Below, piece after piece: positions 17,701-25,873 of a stretch of 31,461 nucleotides of DNA. The DNA is taken from contig CAAEON010000059.1 in NCBI GenBank assembly GCA_900757615.1, positions 1 through 31,461 of the forward strand, in the 5' to 3' direction. Below the pieces are notes generated by a model. It was not told where the DNA came from and did not search any database. It saw only the letters and a list, made by a program, of their open reading frames with translations. How positions within the stretch are numbered: position 1 is the first letter of the stretch; each line of letters opens with the position of its first letter. This DNA is from an uncultured Collinsella sp. (GTDB lineage Bacteria > Actinomycetota > Coriobacteriia > Coriobacteriales > Coriobacteriaceae). The position numbers and the translations under genes were made by a program.

Positions 17701-18219
17701 CTTGCGGCGCATGCTCGCCAGCTCATCCATGCGCGCGTCCGAAAGATCGGAGAGCGCCGCCATGAGGCTGGGACTCGTGGGGACGGGCGCCGGGAAGGGA
17801 AAGTTGGGATTGACGGCCGGCGCTTTGGGCGCGGTGCGCGCGGGCTGTTTCGGCTGCGCCGTAAACGTGCGAACCGGTGTGCGCAGCCCCTCAACAGGCT
17901 CAATGCCGCTGGCGTCCAGGTACGCCAGCGCCGTGGCGATGGCGTGCTTGCACATGCCGGGGTAGCGATAGGCAGCGGGGCAATCGCAGTCGTAGTCGAT
18001 CACCTCGTGCTCATCCATGTCGAGCGCCACGTGCGTCTTGTACAGGTCGCCGCGCGAGCCACGCACCGAGCCCTCAACCGTCACGTTTTTGGAGAAGCGC
18101 GAGCCGCTGTCCTCAATCGACAGCACGGCACCGTTGAGCATGAGCGAGCGGCCCTTCATAAAGGTACCGCTCAGCGCCGCCTCTTTCCGGAGCGCCTGCA
18201 CAAACGTCCCCTGTGCCAT
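14755..18219 (-). CDS. SWIM zinc-finger SNF2-family DNA helicase/translocase
   Basis: A 1154-residue protein. A SWIM zinc finger sits near the N-terminus (C78-x-C80 ... C90-x-H92). The middle ~550 residues are poorly conserved. The C-terminal ~480 residues form a complete SNF2 motor: DDMGLGKTLQM (motif I), VVLDEAQYIKN (motif II, DEAQ), LTGTPIENRLSELWS (III), LFSQFTGMLD (IV), SLKAGGVGLNLTAADVVIHY (V) and QATDRAHRIGQ (VI). These enzymes move on duplex DNA and remodel bound protein; bacterial SWIM-SNF2 members have no firmly known role. GGAGGA precedes ATG 18219, and a longer frame to 18249 is less likely. It begins 38 bp after dnaE on the same strand, suggesting cotranscription with the replicative polymerase. 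Confidence 0.92.
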   Translation of the reverse strand: MAQGTFVQALRKEAALSGTFMKGRSLMLNGAVLSIEDSGSRFSKNVTVEGSVRGSRGDLYKTHVALDMDEHEVIDYDCDCPAAYRYPGMCKHAIATALAYLDASGIEPVEGLRTPVRTFTAQPKQPARTAPKAPAVNPNFPFPAPVPTSPSLMAALSDLSDARMDELASMRRKLAAAVDPDAPKAALEPSLVPYYNPLFADRFSWALEFRIRCGSVSYVVKDIDGMADAYVRGGTFSYGKKLTFVHTPEAFEDVSTKLLNLVVTTVAYLDDITSSRSASYDFARSGFVAERQLPLSVHSIVYVLDLLRGQTISFEPAWSRGTTTHRTYDVAVEMPPEGEDEAPSKRPPLLAAKIAPAAGGSYDLRLPADAYCFASGDVAYLVDTRRARRTDVAFAQHAAPFLSRLLPCRTPVHIAADQVGEFCRMALPILRDYTDLTAPAALDTVAPEPSFAMAIGVDDGLVTCKITVTYGDWSADLFSLGAPGSPFEEQRPGVPPRDEVAEFRVMDTAALYFDFYERGLAFEERDDESLFHLLTEGLSALSELGEVMLSDRLRQVSVRPAPKLSVRATVKSNLLDVELGASGLSAADLAIYLDSYKCHQTFARLTSGDIIRLDEGARAAFGLAEDLGVDAVDLLDGVSLPASSTLFVDSMLARTPALEADRDAAFRRTVERLDTLGKMDFTVPVSLKATLRGYQVDGYQWLGSLEHLGLGGILADDMGLGKTLQMIAHILARVEAGDTKPTLVVCPASLVYNWTAELERFAPSLDVCAIVGAKAQRRVQIAGVAEHNVVVTSYDLMRRDIDEYAEQDFARVVLDEAQYIKNPLTQVARGAKRLPAGVRFALTGTPIENRLSELWSIFDFLMPGLLGTRESFAKRFESPVEHAEGDSAARLQALVSPFVLRRVKEDVVADLPEKIEDTVVAQLTGEQRKLYLANQDRIAQQVQHREAFEFKKDKLKVLAELTKLRQICCDPRLHYEDYKAGSAKLDTCMELVHGALDGGHRILLFSQFTGMLDIIGKRLAKEDIAFLKLTGASSKESRAKMVAQFQAGEVPVFLISLKAGGVGLNLTAADVVIHYDPWWNVAAQDQATDRAHRIGQQHTVTVYKLIAKDTIEERIMQMQESKRDLVNSVLGGDGISSALFTREDVLALLGGDGR

Positions 18220-18257
18220 CACTTCCTCCAATCTCGCACGGACCAGCAAGGTCGCCC

Positions 18258-21200
18258 TTAGATCACCGTCACTCTGCCTTGGTTACCCACGATGGCCTTG
18301 GCCTCGGCCAGCAGCGGAATCGAGCGCGCGTTAACCTTGGCCGGCACCTCGGCACGCAACACGCGCCCGTCCACCTGCTCGATAAAGATCTCCACGCGGT
18401 CGCCGCCCGGGTTGGTGGTAAGCACCGTGGCAAGACGTGCCATGTTGCCTTGGCTAAAGCGGCTGTTGGGCACCATGACCTCAAAGACCTTGGGCTTGTT
18501 GTTCTCCTCGTTAAGCTCCAGCGGCACGATCTCCTGCGCGATGATCTGGTCGCCGCGGTCCGAGCGCTCGAGCTTGCCCTTAATGCGTACAAACGCATCG
18601 GACAACTGCGCGCCGGTCTCGGGATCGACCTCGCCATACAGATACCCCTCGGCCTCCTTGTAGGTCTTGGGGAACACTACGACCGTGGCCTCGCCTTCCA
18701 TGTCCTCGAGCTGCACGATACCCATGGGGTCGCCGTTTTTGGTCACGCGCTTGGACACGCTCGAGACCATGCCGGCCCACCACAGCGCCTTGCCCTCGGG
18801 AATCTCCTGGTTGATGGTGCCGCCCGTTGGGTTTTGCACCTCGTAGCCGGTATCGATCTGCGAGAACGAGAAGTCGCGCGCCTTGCTGAGTGCATACTCA
18901 AACGGGCGCAGCGGGTGGTCCGAGACATAGATGCCCAGAACCTCCTTCTCCTGGCTCAACTTAAGGTGGCGGTCCCATTCCTGACCATCTGGATCGGGCA
19001 CGCTGACCTCAAAGCCCGAGCCCTCAACATCGCCAAACATGTCGAAGAACGATGTCTGGCCGCTCGCGCGATCCTTCTGGCGCTTCACCGCGGCATCGAT
19101 GATGTTCTCGGGGTTGTTCTTGTCCACAAAGTGCATCATCTGGCGGCGCGGATAGCCCGTGGAGTCGAAGGCGCCTGCCTTGATGAGCGATTCGATCACG
19201 CGACGGTTGGCCTGGCTCGAGTCCACGCGCTCGACAAAGTCGTGCAGCGTCTTAAACGGACCGCCCGCCTCGCGCTCGGCGATAATCGCCTGCGCCACGC
19301 CGGTGCCCACGCCGCGGATGCCGGCCAGACCAAAGCGCACACCCTCCTTGGTAGCCGTGAACTCGGTACCGGACTCGTTGACATCTGGCGAAAGCACAGG
19401 AATGCCGTCGTGACGGCACGCCGAGACGTAGTGCACGATCTTGTCGGTCTTGCCCGTGTAGGACGTCAGAACGGCCGCCATGTACTCGTGCGGATAGTGC
19501 GCCTTGAGCCACGCCGTCTGCATAACCAGAATGGCGTAGCCGGCGGAGTGCGACTTGTTGAAGGCGTAGGATGCGAACTCGAGAACATCGTCCCAAATCT
19601 TCTGGGCGACCTCGCGCGTGTAGTTGTTCTTGATGGCGCCGTTCATCCAGTGGTCGTAGGTGGTCTCGTCCGAGCCATCCTCCCAGTGCAACACCGTCGA
19701 GGTGAGCAGCTTGATCTTTTTCTTAGCCACGGGCTTACGGATACGCGAGTCCGATTCGCCCTTGGAGAAGCCGCACATCTCAACGGAGATGAGCATAACC
19801 TGCTCCTGGTAGACCATGGTGCCGTAGGTTTCGCCCAGGATGTCGTCCAGACGGTCGTCATAGGAGACAGCCGGCTCCTTGCCGTTCATACGGTTGATGT
19901 AGGACGAAACCATGCCAGCGCCCAACGGGCCCGGGCGGTACAGGGCGATCAATGCTACGACGTGCTTGTACTCGGTGGGCTTCATGTTTTTGATCGTGGC
20001 CGTCATGCCGGCGGACTCGACCTGGAAGACGCCGGCGGTGTGACCGGAGCCCATGAGCTTAAAGATCTCGGGATCGTCAAAGGGGATCTCTTCCTCTTTG
20101 ATGTCGATGCCGAAGTTCTTTTTAATGTTGGCCTTGGCCTTGGAGATAACCGTGAGCGTGCGCAGGCCCAAGAAGTCCATCTTGAGCAGGCCCATGTCGG
20201 CGACGGTATGACCCTCGTACTGGGTAATCTCGACGCCGCCCTTGGTGTCGAGCTTGGTGGGCACGTGCTCGTTGACGGGGTCGCGGCAGATCAGAACGGC
20301 GCACGCGTGCACGCCCTCGCCACGGGTGAGACCCTCGATCGAAAGCGCCGTGTCGATGATGCGGCGTGCGTCGTCGTCCTTTTTATAGGCCTCGGCAAAG
20401 TCGGGGTTAAACAGATCCTCTTTGCCGGGTTGCTTTTCGAGCACCTGCTTGAGCTTGACCTTGGGGTCGCTCGAGACCATCTTGGACAGGCGCTGGCCCA
20501 TATAGACCGGGTAGTCCAGAACGCGTGCGGCGTCGTTGATGGCCTGCTTGGCCTTAATGGTCGAGTAGGTGATGACGTGGGTGACCTTCTCGGGACCGTA
20601 AAGCTGGCGAACATGCTCCACGACCTCGAGGCGCCGCTCATCGTCGAAGTCCATATCGATATCGGGCATCTCGGTACGCTGCGGGGACAGGAACCTCTCG
20701 AACATCAGACCGTTCTCGAGCGGGTCAAACGCGGTGATGTTCATGGCGTAGGCGACGATAGCGCCGGCGGCCGAGCCACGGCCGGGGCCGACGCCGATGC
20801 CGTTGTCCTTGGCCCATTGCACGTACTCGGCAACGATGAGGAAGTAGGCAGCGAAGCCCTTATCGCAGATGACCTTGTATTCGTACTCAAAGCGCTCTTT
20901 GATGTTGACGCCGCCGATCTCGCGCGTGGCCCAGTCGTCACCGTAGTGCTGGCGCAGGCCCTTCTCGCACTCGCGGCGGAACTGGCTCTCGTGCGTCTCG
21001 CCGGGATCGAGCAACGGGAAGCGCGGCAGGATGATGGAGTCCCAGTCCAGCTCCACGTAGCACTTGTCGGCAATCTCGAGCGTGTTGTCGCAGGCCTCGG
21101 GGCAATACGGGAACATTGCCCGCATCTCCTCCTCGGTCTTCATGTAGAACTCCGAGCCGGTCATGCGCATGCGGTTGGGGTCGTCGACCTTGGCGTTCAT

Positions 21201-22061
21201 ACCGATGCACATGATGACGTCCTGCACGGGCGCGTCCTCGCGGCGCAGATAGTGGAAGTCGTTGGTGGCGATGACCTTGACACCCACCTGTTTGGCGATG
21301 TCGATGAGCGTGCGGTCCATCTGCTCATCGGTCAGGCCGTTGTCGGTGGTAATGCCGTGTTCCTGGATCTCGATATAGAAGTCACCGGGGTCGAAGGTAT
21401 CACGGAAGGTCTCGGCCCACTTGATGGCGCCCTCCATGTCACCGCGGTCGATGTACTTGGGGATGATGCCCGCGATACAGGCGCTCGTGCAGATCATGCC
21501 CTTGGCATGGCGACGCAGGTTGTCGAGTGTCACGCGCGGTTTGTAGTAAAAGCCCTGCACGGCGGCCTCGGAGACCGTCTGCATCAGGTTGACGTAGCCT
21601 TCCTGGTCCTTGGCCAGAAGGATCATGTGGTAGAGCTCGGGCTTGTGGTCGCGGGCGAGCGTCTCGTCCGGCGTAAAGTAGACCTCGCACCCAAAGATGG
21701 GTTTGATGACCAGGGGCGGCTTGAGCTCGTCGATGTTGCCCTTCTCATCCCACATGGCCATGTCCTTCACATACTGGGCATGCTCGCGCGGGTTTGCCTC
21801 GGGGTCGGGCTCCACCAGCTCGTCGTGGCGGTCCTTTTCCAAGAAGGCCTTGTCGTGGCTCCACGTCTTGTACTCGGGCGTATTGTGGTTGACGGCGTCG
21901 CAGGCCAGCGCCAGATCGGGCACGCCATACATGTAGCCGTGGTCGGTAATGGCCACGGCGGGCATGCCGAGCTCAACGGCACGATTGACCATATCCTGGA
22001 TACGGGTTGCGCCGTCGAGCATGGAGAAAACAGTGTGATTGTGCAGATGGACGAATGCCAT
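18258..22061 (-). CDS. dnaE: DNA polymerase III alpha subunit
   Basis: The 1267-residue replicative polymerase catalytic subunit. The N-terminal PHP domain keeps its metal motifs (HLHNHT at 5-10, ITDHGYMYG around 38-46), so metal-dependent proofreading is possible. The palm has VGPGRGSAAG (424-433) and the catalytic Asp pair in MPDIDMDFDDERR (D469, D471); the third is D629 in LLKMDFLGLRTLT. Then come fingers, tandem helix-hairpin-helix and an OB fold (ATVVVFPKTYKEAEGY), ending IVGNQGRVTVI. The segment after GESDSRIRKPVAKKK carries an insertion (about 20 residues, HWEDGSDETTYDHWMNG) where many DnaE proteins are shorter. ATG 22061 gives a standard N-terminus. Upstream is a long hairpin, then addA; downstream, 38 bp away, is the SNF2 helicase gene. 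Confidence 0.97.
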   Translation of the reverse strand: MAFVHLHNHTVFSMLDGATRIQDMVNRAVELGMPAVAITDHGYMYGVPDLALACDAVNHNTPEYKTWSHDKAFLEKDRHDELVEPDPEANPREHAQYVKDMAMWDEKGNIDELKPPLVIKPIFGCEVYFTPDETLARDHKPELYHMILLAKDQEGYVNLMQTVSEAAVQGFYYKPRVTLDNLRRHAKGMICTSACIAGIIPKYIDRGDMEGAIKWAETFRDTFDPGDFYIEIQEHGITTDNGLTDEQMDRTLIDIAKQVGVKVIATNDFHYLRREDAPVQDVIMCIGMNAKVDDPNRMRMTGSEFYMKTEEEMRAMFPYCPEACDNTLEIADKCYVELDWDSIILPRFPLLDPGETHESQFRRECEKGLRQHYGDDWATREIGGVNIKERFEYEYKVICDKGFAAYFLIVAEYVQWAKDNGIGVGPGRGSAAGAIVAYAMNITAFDPLENGLMFERFLSPQRTEMPDIDMDFDDERRLEVVEHVRQLYGPEKVTHVITYSTIKAKQAINDAARVLDYPVYMGQRLSKMVSSDPKVKLKQVLEKQPGKEDLFNPDFAEAYKKDDDARRIIDTALSIEGLTRGEGVHACAVLICRDPVNEHVPTKLDTKGGVEITQYEGHTVADMGLLKMDFLGLRTLTVISKAKANIKKNFGIDIKEEEIPFDDPEIFKLMGSGHTAGVFQVESAGMTATIKNMKPTEYKHVVALIALYRPGPLGAGMVSSYINRMNGKEPAVSYDDRLDDILGETYGTMVYQEQVMLISVEMCGFSKGESDSRIRKPVAKKKIKLLTSTVLHWEDGSDETTYDHWMNGAIKNNYTREVAQKIWDDVLEFASYAFNKSHSAGYAILVMQTAWLKAHYPHEYMAAVLTSYTGKTDKIVHYVSACRHDGIPVLSPDVNESGTEFTATKEGVRFGLAGIRGVGTGVAQAIIAEREAGGPFKTLHDFVERVDSSQANRRVIESLIKAGAFDSTGYPRRQMMHFVDKNNPENIIDAAVKRQKDRASGQTSFFDMFGDVEGSGFEVSVPDPDGQEWDRHLKLSQEKEVLGIYVSDHPLRPFEYALSKARDFSFSQIDTGYEVQNPTGGTINQEIPEGKALWWAGMVSSVSKRVTKNGDPMGIVQLEDMEGEATVVVFPKTYKEAEGYLYGEVDPETGAQLSDAFVRIKGKLERSDRGDQIIAQEIVPLELNEENNKPKVFEVMVPNSRFSQGNMARLATVLTTNPGGDRVEIFIEQVDGRVLRAEVPAKVNARSIPLLAEAKAIVGNQGRVTVI

Positions 22062-22162
22062 GTGATGAGCTCCGATGCGGGTTCGTGTTCTGACTGAACG
22101 ATTTTACCCCACGGCACGGACAGCACCCGAACCTAGCCAAACCCACACGGCTCCTCTTGCAG

Positions 22163-22225
22163 TTGCGGTGAAATAGTTCCCGCTTGGGCCACCTGGGCCG
22201 CAATACAGGAACTATTCCACCGCAA
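22163..22225. repeat. Long inverted repeat between addA and dnaE
   Basis: An 18-nt arm at 22163-22180 and its partner at 22208-22225 match at 17 of 18 positions. The 27-nt loop contains a second small hairpin built from two GGCC blocks. No T-run follows on either strand, so it is not a standard terminator. It lies 13 bp past the addA stop and could be an attenuator, an RNA-stabilising hairpin or a repeated intergenic element. Confidence 0.6.
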
Positions 22226-22237
22226 GTTATCTGAGGG

Positions 22238-25200
22238 CTAAAGGTTGTAGGTGACCACTTGGGGCTCGGCGGGATCGACGAAGAGGGTCGAATCGGCCTG
22301 TTCCACGCGGACGAACTTGACGGTCACGGCCTCAAAGCCCGCCTTGTGCAGAACATCAGTGTAGACACGCGCCTGCAAGGCGTGCTTCTCCTGCAGCTGT
22401 TCCGGCGTCTCGTCCGGTGTGCCGCCCGTCTTGTAGTCGATGACCAGCGCGCGTGACGAATCCGCCGGGTTCGTCGCCAAAGCGTCGATGGCGCCTTCGG
22501 CATATGCACCGTAGCGAGCGATGTCCTCGTCCTCGCAGCCCAGCGAGAAGAACGGTACCTCGGCACGGACGCACGGCCAGGCAAGCAGCTCGGCACGAAC
22601 AGCCGACTTGAGCCAGCGGTCCAGGGCAACGTCGAAGCGTTCGCGCTGCTCCGGCGTCAGGCACCATAGGCGCGCCAGCGCATCGGCACGCTCAGCGGGC
22701 AGTTCATTGGCACCCATCTCGATAAGCCACTGGCAGGCGGCGTGGAAGGCCGAACCCAAGGCCATGGGGTTGCCGGCGGGCTCAACGGTGGCCACGTCTG
22801 TATCCGTCATCTCGGAACCATCCGACTCCGCATCATCGCCGGCCTCGTCCATGGGCACGTGTGCCTCGGCGGCACGGTCCTCGGCCTCGGTATGCAGAGC
22901 TGCAGCGATCGATGAGTAGCTATACGAATCACGCTCGGGGAACGGACAGGTGCCCATGCGCACGCCCACCGCCTGGGGATACACAAGCTCAAATGAATCG
23001 GACTCGGGGTCGGCGGGGCCGGGAACGGTGGCGTGCGCATCCTCGCCGGCACTCTTAGCCTCCGCATCACCGCGAACGAGCCTGCCCTCGGCATCCAGCG
23101 AAGCGTTGGCCTCAAACGCCTGCTCGCCAAAGGTAAAGTCCGAAAGCGAAATGAGCTCGTAATCGCCCGGCTGGGAGTTGTCGAACACCAGGCGGTCGGC
23201 ATCGAGCTGCGGCAAGGCCTGCGCGTCGGTCGGCAAAATACGGCGCAGCACGTCGTAGGTCAGATCGGTCTCGACGTCGAAGGTCGGCGCACACACCTTG
23301 CCACGGCTCACGCCGGCATCCATCGCCAAGATCACCAGCTCGCGCGCACGCGTCATGGCAACGTAGAGCAAGCGGGCCCGCTCCTCGAGCGAAAGCCGCA
23401 GGTCATCGTTGCGCAGGCGAGCAAATGCCTCGGCGGGAGAACCCGTCGCGCAGGCATCCTCCATGAGTTCCGGCGGCAACCACAGCGACGTGCCCTTGCC
23501 CTTAAACGCATGCTCAAACTGCTTTTTGACGTCATCGCCCTTTACGAACGTGCCGTCCGCAAGCTTGACGCCATCGAAGCGTGCCGGCAGCGCTACGACC
23601 TGCGCTCCGCCCTCGACGCGACCCATCTGTGCCGTACCCGAGGACCTACGCACGCCAAAGCACTCGGCGACCGCCACGACCGGATATTCCAGGCCCTTGG
23701 ATGCGTGCACCGTCATGATGCGCACCGCGCCGTCGCCCTCCTCGTTGAGGGCACCCGGCGCCTCCTTGCCCGCCAAGAAGCGGTCGAAGGCCAGCGCGAT
23801 GGAACGCGGCGAGTTGCCGAACTCGGCCTCCGCCTCGGCCACGGCATCGAGCGCCTTGAGCACGTTGGCGGCGATGGCCTTGCCCTCGGGGCCACGCTGT
23901 GCCAGACGCACAAACCAGCCGGAGGCGTTGACCACGTCGCGCGCGATGGCGGCGAACGAATCGCGGCCCACGCGACGAAGCGCATACCGCAGCACCTCGC
24001 GGGCGCGCGTCACGAGCGGCAGATCTTGCAGACCCGGCACATCGGAATCGCCCATGATGCCCACATCGATATTGCGACGCGACGTCTCGCCCGTCTGCTC
24101 GTCGAGCTTGGTCGCCAGCGCCAGGAACTCCTGGGCGCCGAGCGCAAACATCGGCGAGGCCAGCAGCGGCATAAGACCCTGTGCCGTATCGGCCGGATTG
24201 GCAAGCGCGCACACCAGGGCGCGCACCGTCTGTACTTCGGCTGCCTGGGCAAAGACCGAGCCGCCCGCGATGACGCAGTCGAGTCCCTGGTCGCGGAAGG
24301 CCTGGGCGTAGACGTCGGCGTTGGTCATGCGGCCCAGCAGCAGCACCATGCCGCCCTGGGGCTGGCCGGCATCGGCGAGCGCGCGGAATCGCTCAGCGAT
24401 CGCACGGGCCTTGGCCTGCGTGCGCTCCTGCGTACTGCCGCCGGCAACAAAGAGCGCCTGACGACGCGAGGCGTCCGCCACCAGCGTGTCCTTGCGGCCG
24501 TCGCTCGCCTCAAGATCCAAAAAGCCCTGCATCAGGCCGCCGTCATCGCCGTCGAAGACGCGTGCCACGTAACGCAGCACCTCGTCATGGCTGCGGAAAT
24601 TGCGCACGAGTTTAACGAGTTCGCCAGCAGGGGCGTCGACCACGGCAGTCGCCTCGGGCGCGGCAGACGAGCCCACCTTGCGCTCCTGGCGACGGAAGAC
24701 CTCGACCTCGGCGCCGCGGAAGCGATAGATCGACTGCTGCGCATCGCCCACGGTACACAGTGCACGCTCACCCGCACCCGTCAGGTAACGGATCAGATCG
24801 ACCTGCATCTGGTCGGTATCCTGGAACTCATCGATCATGACCATCTTAAAGCGGCCCTCGTATGCCGCTCGGATGGCCGGGTAATCGCGCAGAGCCTCGT
24901 AGGCCATACGCAGCAGGTCATTGTTGTCGAGAGCAGACTGGCCGGCCTTGAGCGCGCGATACTCAGCCTCTACAGCACGGGCAAGCCCCACCAGTGCATC
25001 GAGCGCGGGACCACCGCAGGCCAGCACGATATTGATAAACGCATCGGCGGCCTCTGCCTTGAGTAGCTCCACCTGCTCCTTAGGGAATGCCTTGCTCGCG
25101 CGCGGCATGGTGCACGACATCATGAGTCGCGCCGCATCGGCCATGGTCTTGCCGCTCGCCTCGAACGCGTCGATGGCGTCGAGCGCCGTCTGCGCCTTCT

Positions 25201-25870
25201 CGGTCGCGGCCTTGCTTGCACCCAGCGCCGCGCGATAGGCATCGGCGAGCGCCGAGGTATCGGCCTGGCCGCGCGCCACGCACGCGTCGTCCATGCCGCC
25301 CGGCAGCTGGCTCGAGAGTTCCAGCAGCTCGCGCACCAGGCCCTTGATGGTGGTGCCGGCGCCAAAGGGGCCGCCCTCGCCCGCCATGGGATACCAGGCG
25401 TAGAGGGCCTTGAGCGATGCCGCGAGCTCGGGGGCGGCATCGGGCGCCGTCGCGCGGGCCAGCACATGCTCAACAGCCTGATCCATAAGCTCGTCGGTAT
25501 CGGTGAGCACCGTGAACTCGGGATCGATACCCAGCTCCAACGCGTGTGCGCGCAGGATACGCGAGCACATGCCGTGAATGGTCGAGATCCACGCGTCGTC
25601 GACGGTCAGCGCTTCCTCGTCCATGCCCTCGTCGATAAGCGCACGGCGCACGCGGTCACGGATCTCGGCAGCGGCATCTTTGGTAAAGGTAATGGCGAGC
25701 ACCTGGTCCAGATGCTCAACGAACGGACCGGATTCGGGCGAGAGCGCGTAGACGATGCGGCGCGTGAGGGTAAAGGTCTTGCCCGAACCGGCGCCCGCCG
25801 AGACAAACAGCGGACGGTCGAGCGTTTTGACGATCTGCAGCTGTTGCGGCATCAAAGTCGAAAGATCCAT
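22238..25870 (-). CDS. addA: ATP-dependent helicase/nuclease AddA
   Basis: A 1210-residue UvrD-type helicase with a RecB-type nuclease end; with AddB it resects double-strand breaks for recombination. Motif I SAGAGSGKT is at 24-32, motif II MIDEFQDTDQMQ at about 345-356, motif III GDAQQSIYRFRGAE at about 375-388. Motif V is MTVHASKGLEYPVV and motif VI LLYVAMTRARELV. The C-terminal nuclease has LVIDYKTGG followed by QEKHALQARVYTDVL. A ~150-residue acidic, low-complexity insert (DEAGDDAESDGSEMTD and neighbours) separates motor and nuclease. The ATG comes 3 nt after the addB stop, with a GGAGGG site inside the end of addB, so the two are one operon. Confidence 0.95.
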   Translation of the reverse strand: MDLSTLMPQQLQIVKTLDRPLFVSAGAGSGKTFTLTRRIVYALSPESGPFVEHLDQVLAITFTKDAAAEIRDRVRRALIDEGMDEEALTVDDAWISTIHGMCSRILRAHALELGIDPEFTVLTDTDELMDQAVEHVLARATAPDAAPELAASLKALYAWYPMAGEGGPFGAGTTIKGLVRELLELSSQLPGGMDDACVARGQADTSALADAYRAALGASKAATEKAQTALDAIDAFEASGKTMADAARLMMSCTMPRASKAFPKEQVELLKAEAADAFINIVLACGGPALDALVGLARAVEAEYRALKAGQSALDNNDLLRMAYEALRDYPAIRAAYEGRFKMVMIDEFQDTDQMQVDLIRYLTGAGERALCTVGDAQQSIYRFRGAEVEVFRRQERKVGSSAAPEATAVVDAPAGELVKLVRNFRSHDEVLRYVARVFDGDDGGLMQGFLDLEASDGRKDTLVADASRRQALFVAGGSTQERTQAKARAIAERFRALADAGQPQGGMVLLLGRMTNADVYAQAFRDQGLDCVIAGGSVFAQAAEVQTVRALVCALANPADTAQGLMPLLASPMFALGAQEFLALATKLDEQTGETSRRNIDVGIMGDSDVPGLQDLPLVTRAREVLRYALRRVGRDSFAAIARDVVNASGWFVRLAQRGPEGKAIAANVLKALDAVAEAEAEFGNSPRSIALAFDRFLAGKEAPGALNEEGDGAVRIMTVHASKGLEYPVVAVAECFGVRRSSGTAQMGRVEGGAQVVALPARFDGVKLADGTFVKGDDVKKQFEHAFKGKGTSLWLPPELMEDACATGSPAEAFARLRNDDLRLSLEERARLLYVAMTRARELVILAMDAGVSRGKVCAPTFDVETDLTYDVLRRILPTDAQALPQLDADRLVFDNSQPGDYELISLSDFTFGEQAFEANASLDAEGRLVRGDAEAKSAGEDAHATVPGPADPESDSFELVYPQAVGVRMGTCPFPERDSYSYSSIAAALHTEAEDRAAEAHVPMDEAGDDAESDGSEMTDTDVATVEPAGNPMALGSAFHAACQWLIEMGANELPAERADALARLWCLTPEQRERFDVALDRWLKSAVRAELLAWPCVRAEVPFFSLGCEDEDIARYGAYAEGAIDALATNPADSSRALVIDYKTGGTPDETPEQLQEKHALQARVYTDVLHKAGFEAVTVKFVRVEQADSTLFVDPAEPQVVTYNL

Positions 25871-25873
25871 GGC

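Noticed and set aside
18213..22097. Very long open frame (1294 codons) on the plus strand
   Set aside because: It is the antisense of dnaE, kept open by high-GC codon use. Its translation has no recognisable domain and no ribosome binding site.
22087..22099. GTTC-N5-GAAC upstream of dnaE as a possible SOS box
   Set aside because: The half-sites are in the wrong order and the spacing is 5, not 4, so it does not fit the LexA consensus.
23033..25066. 677-codon plus-strand frame over addA
   Set aside because: Antisense of conserved helicase motifs; Arg/His/Gln-rich with no domain.
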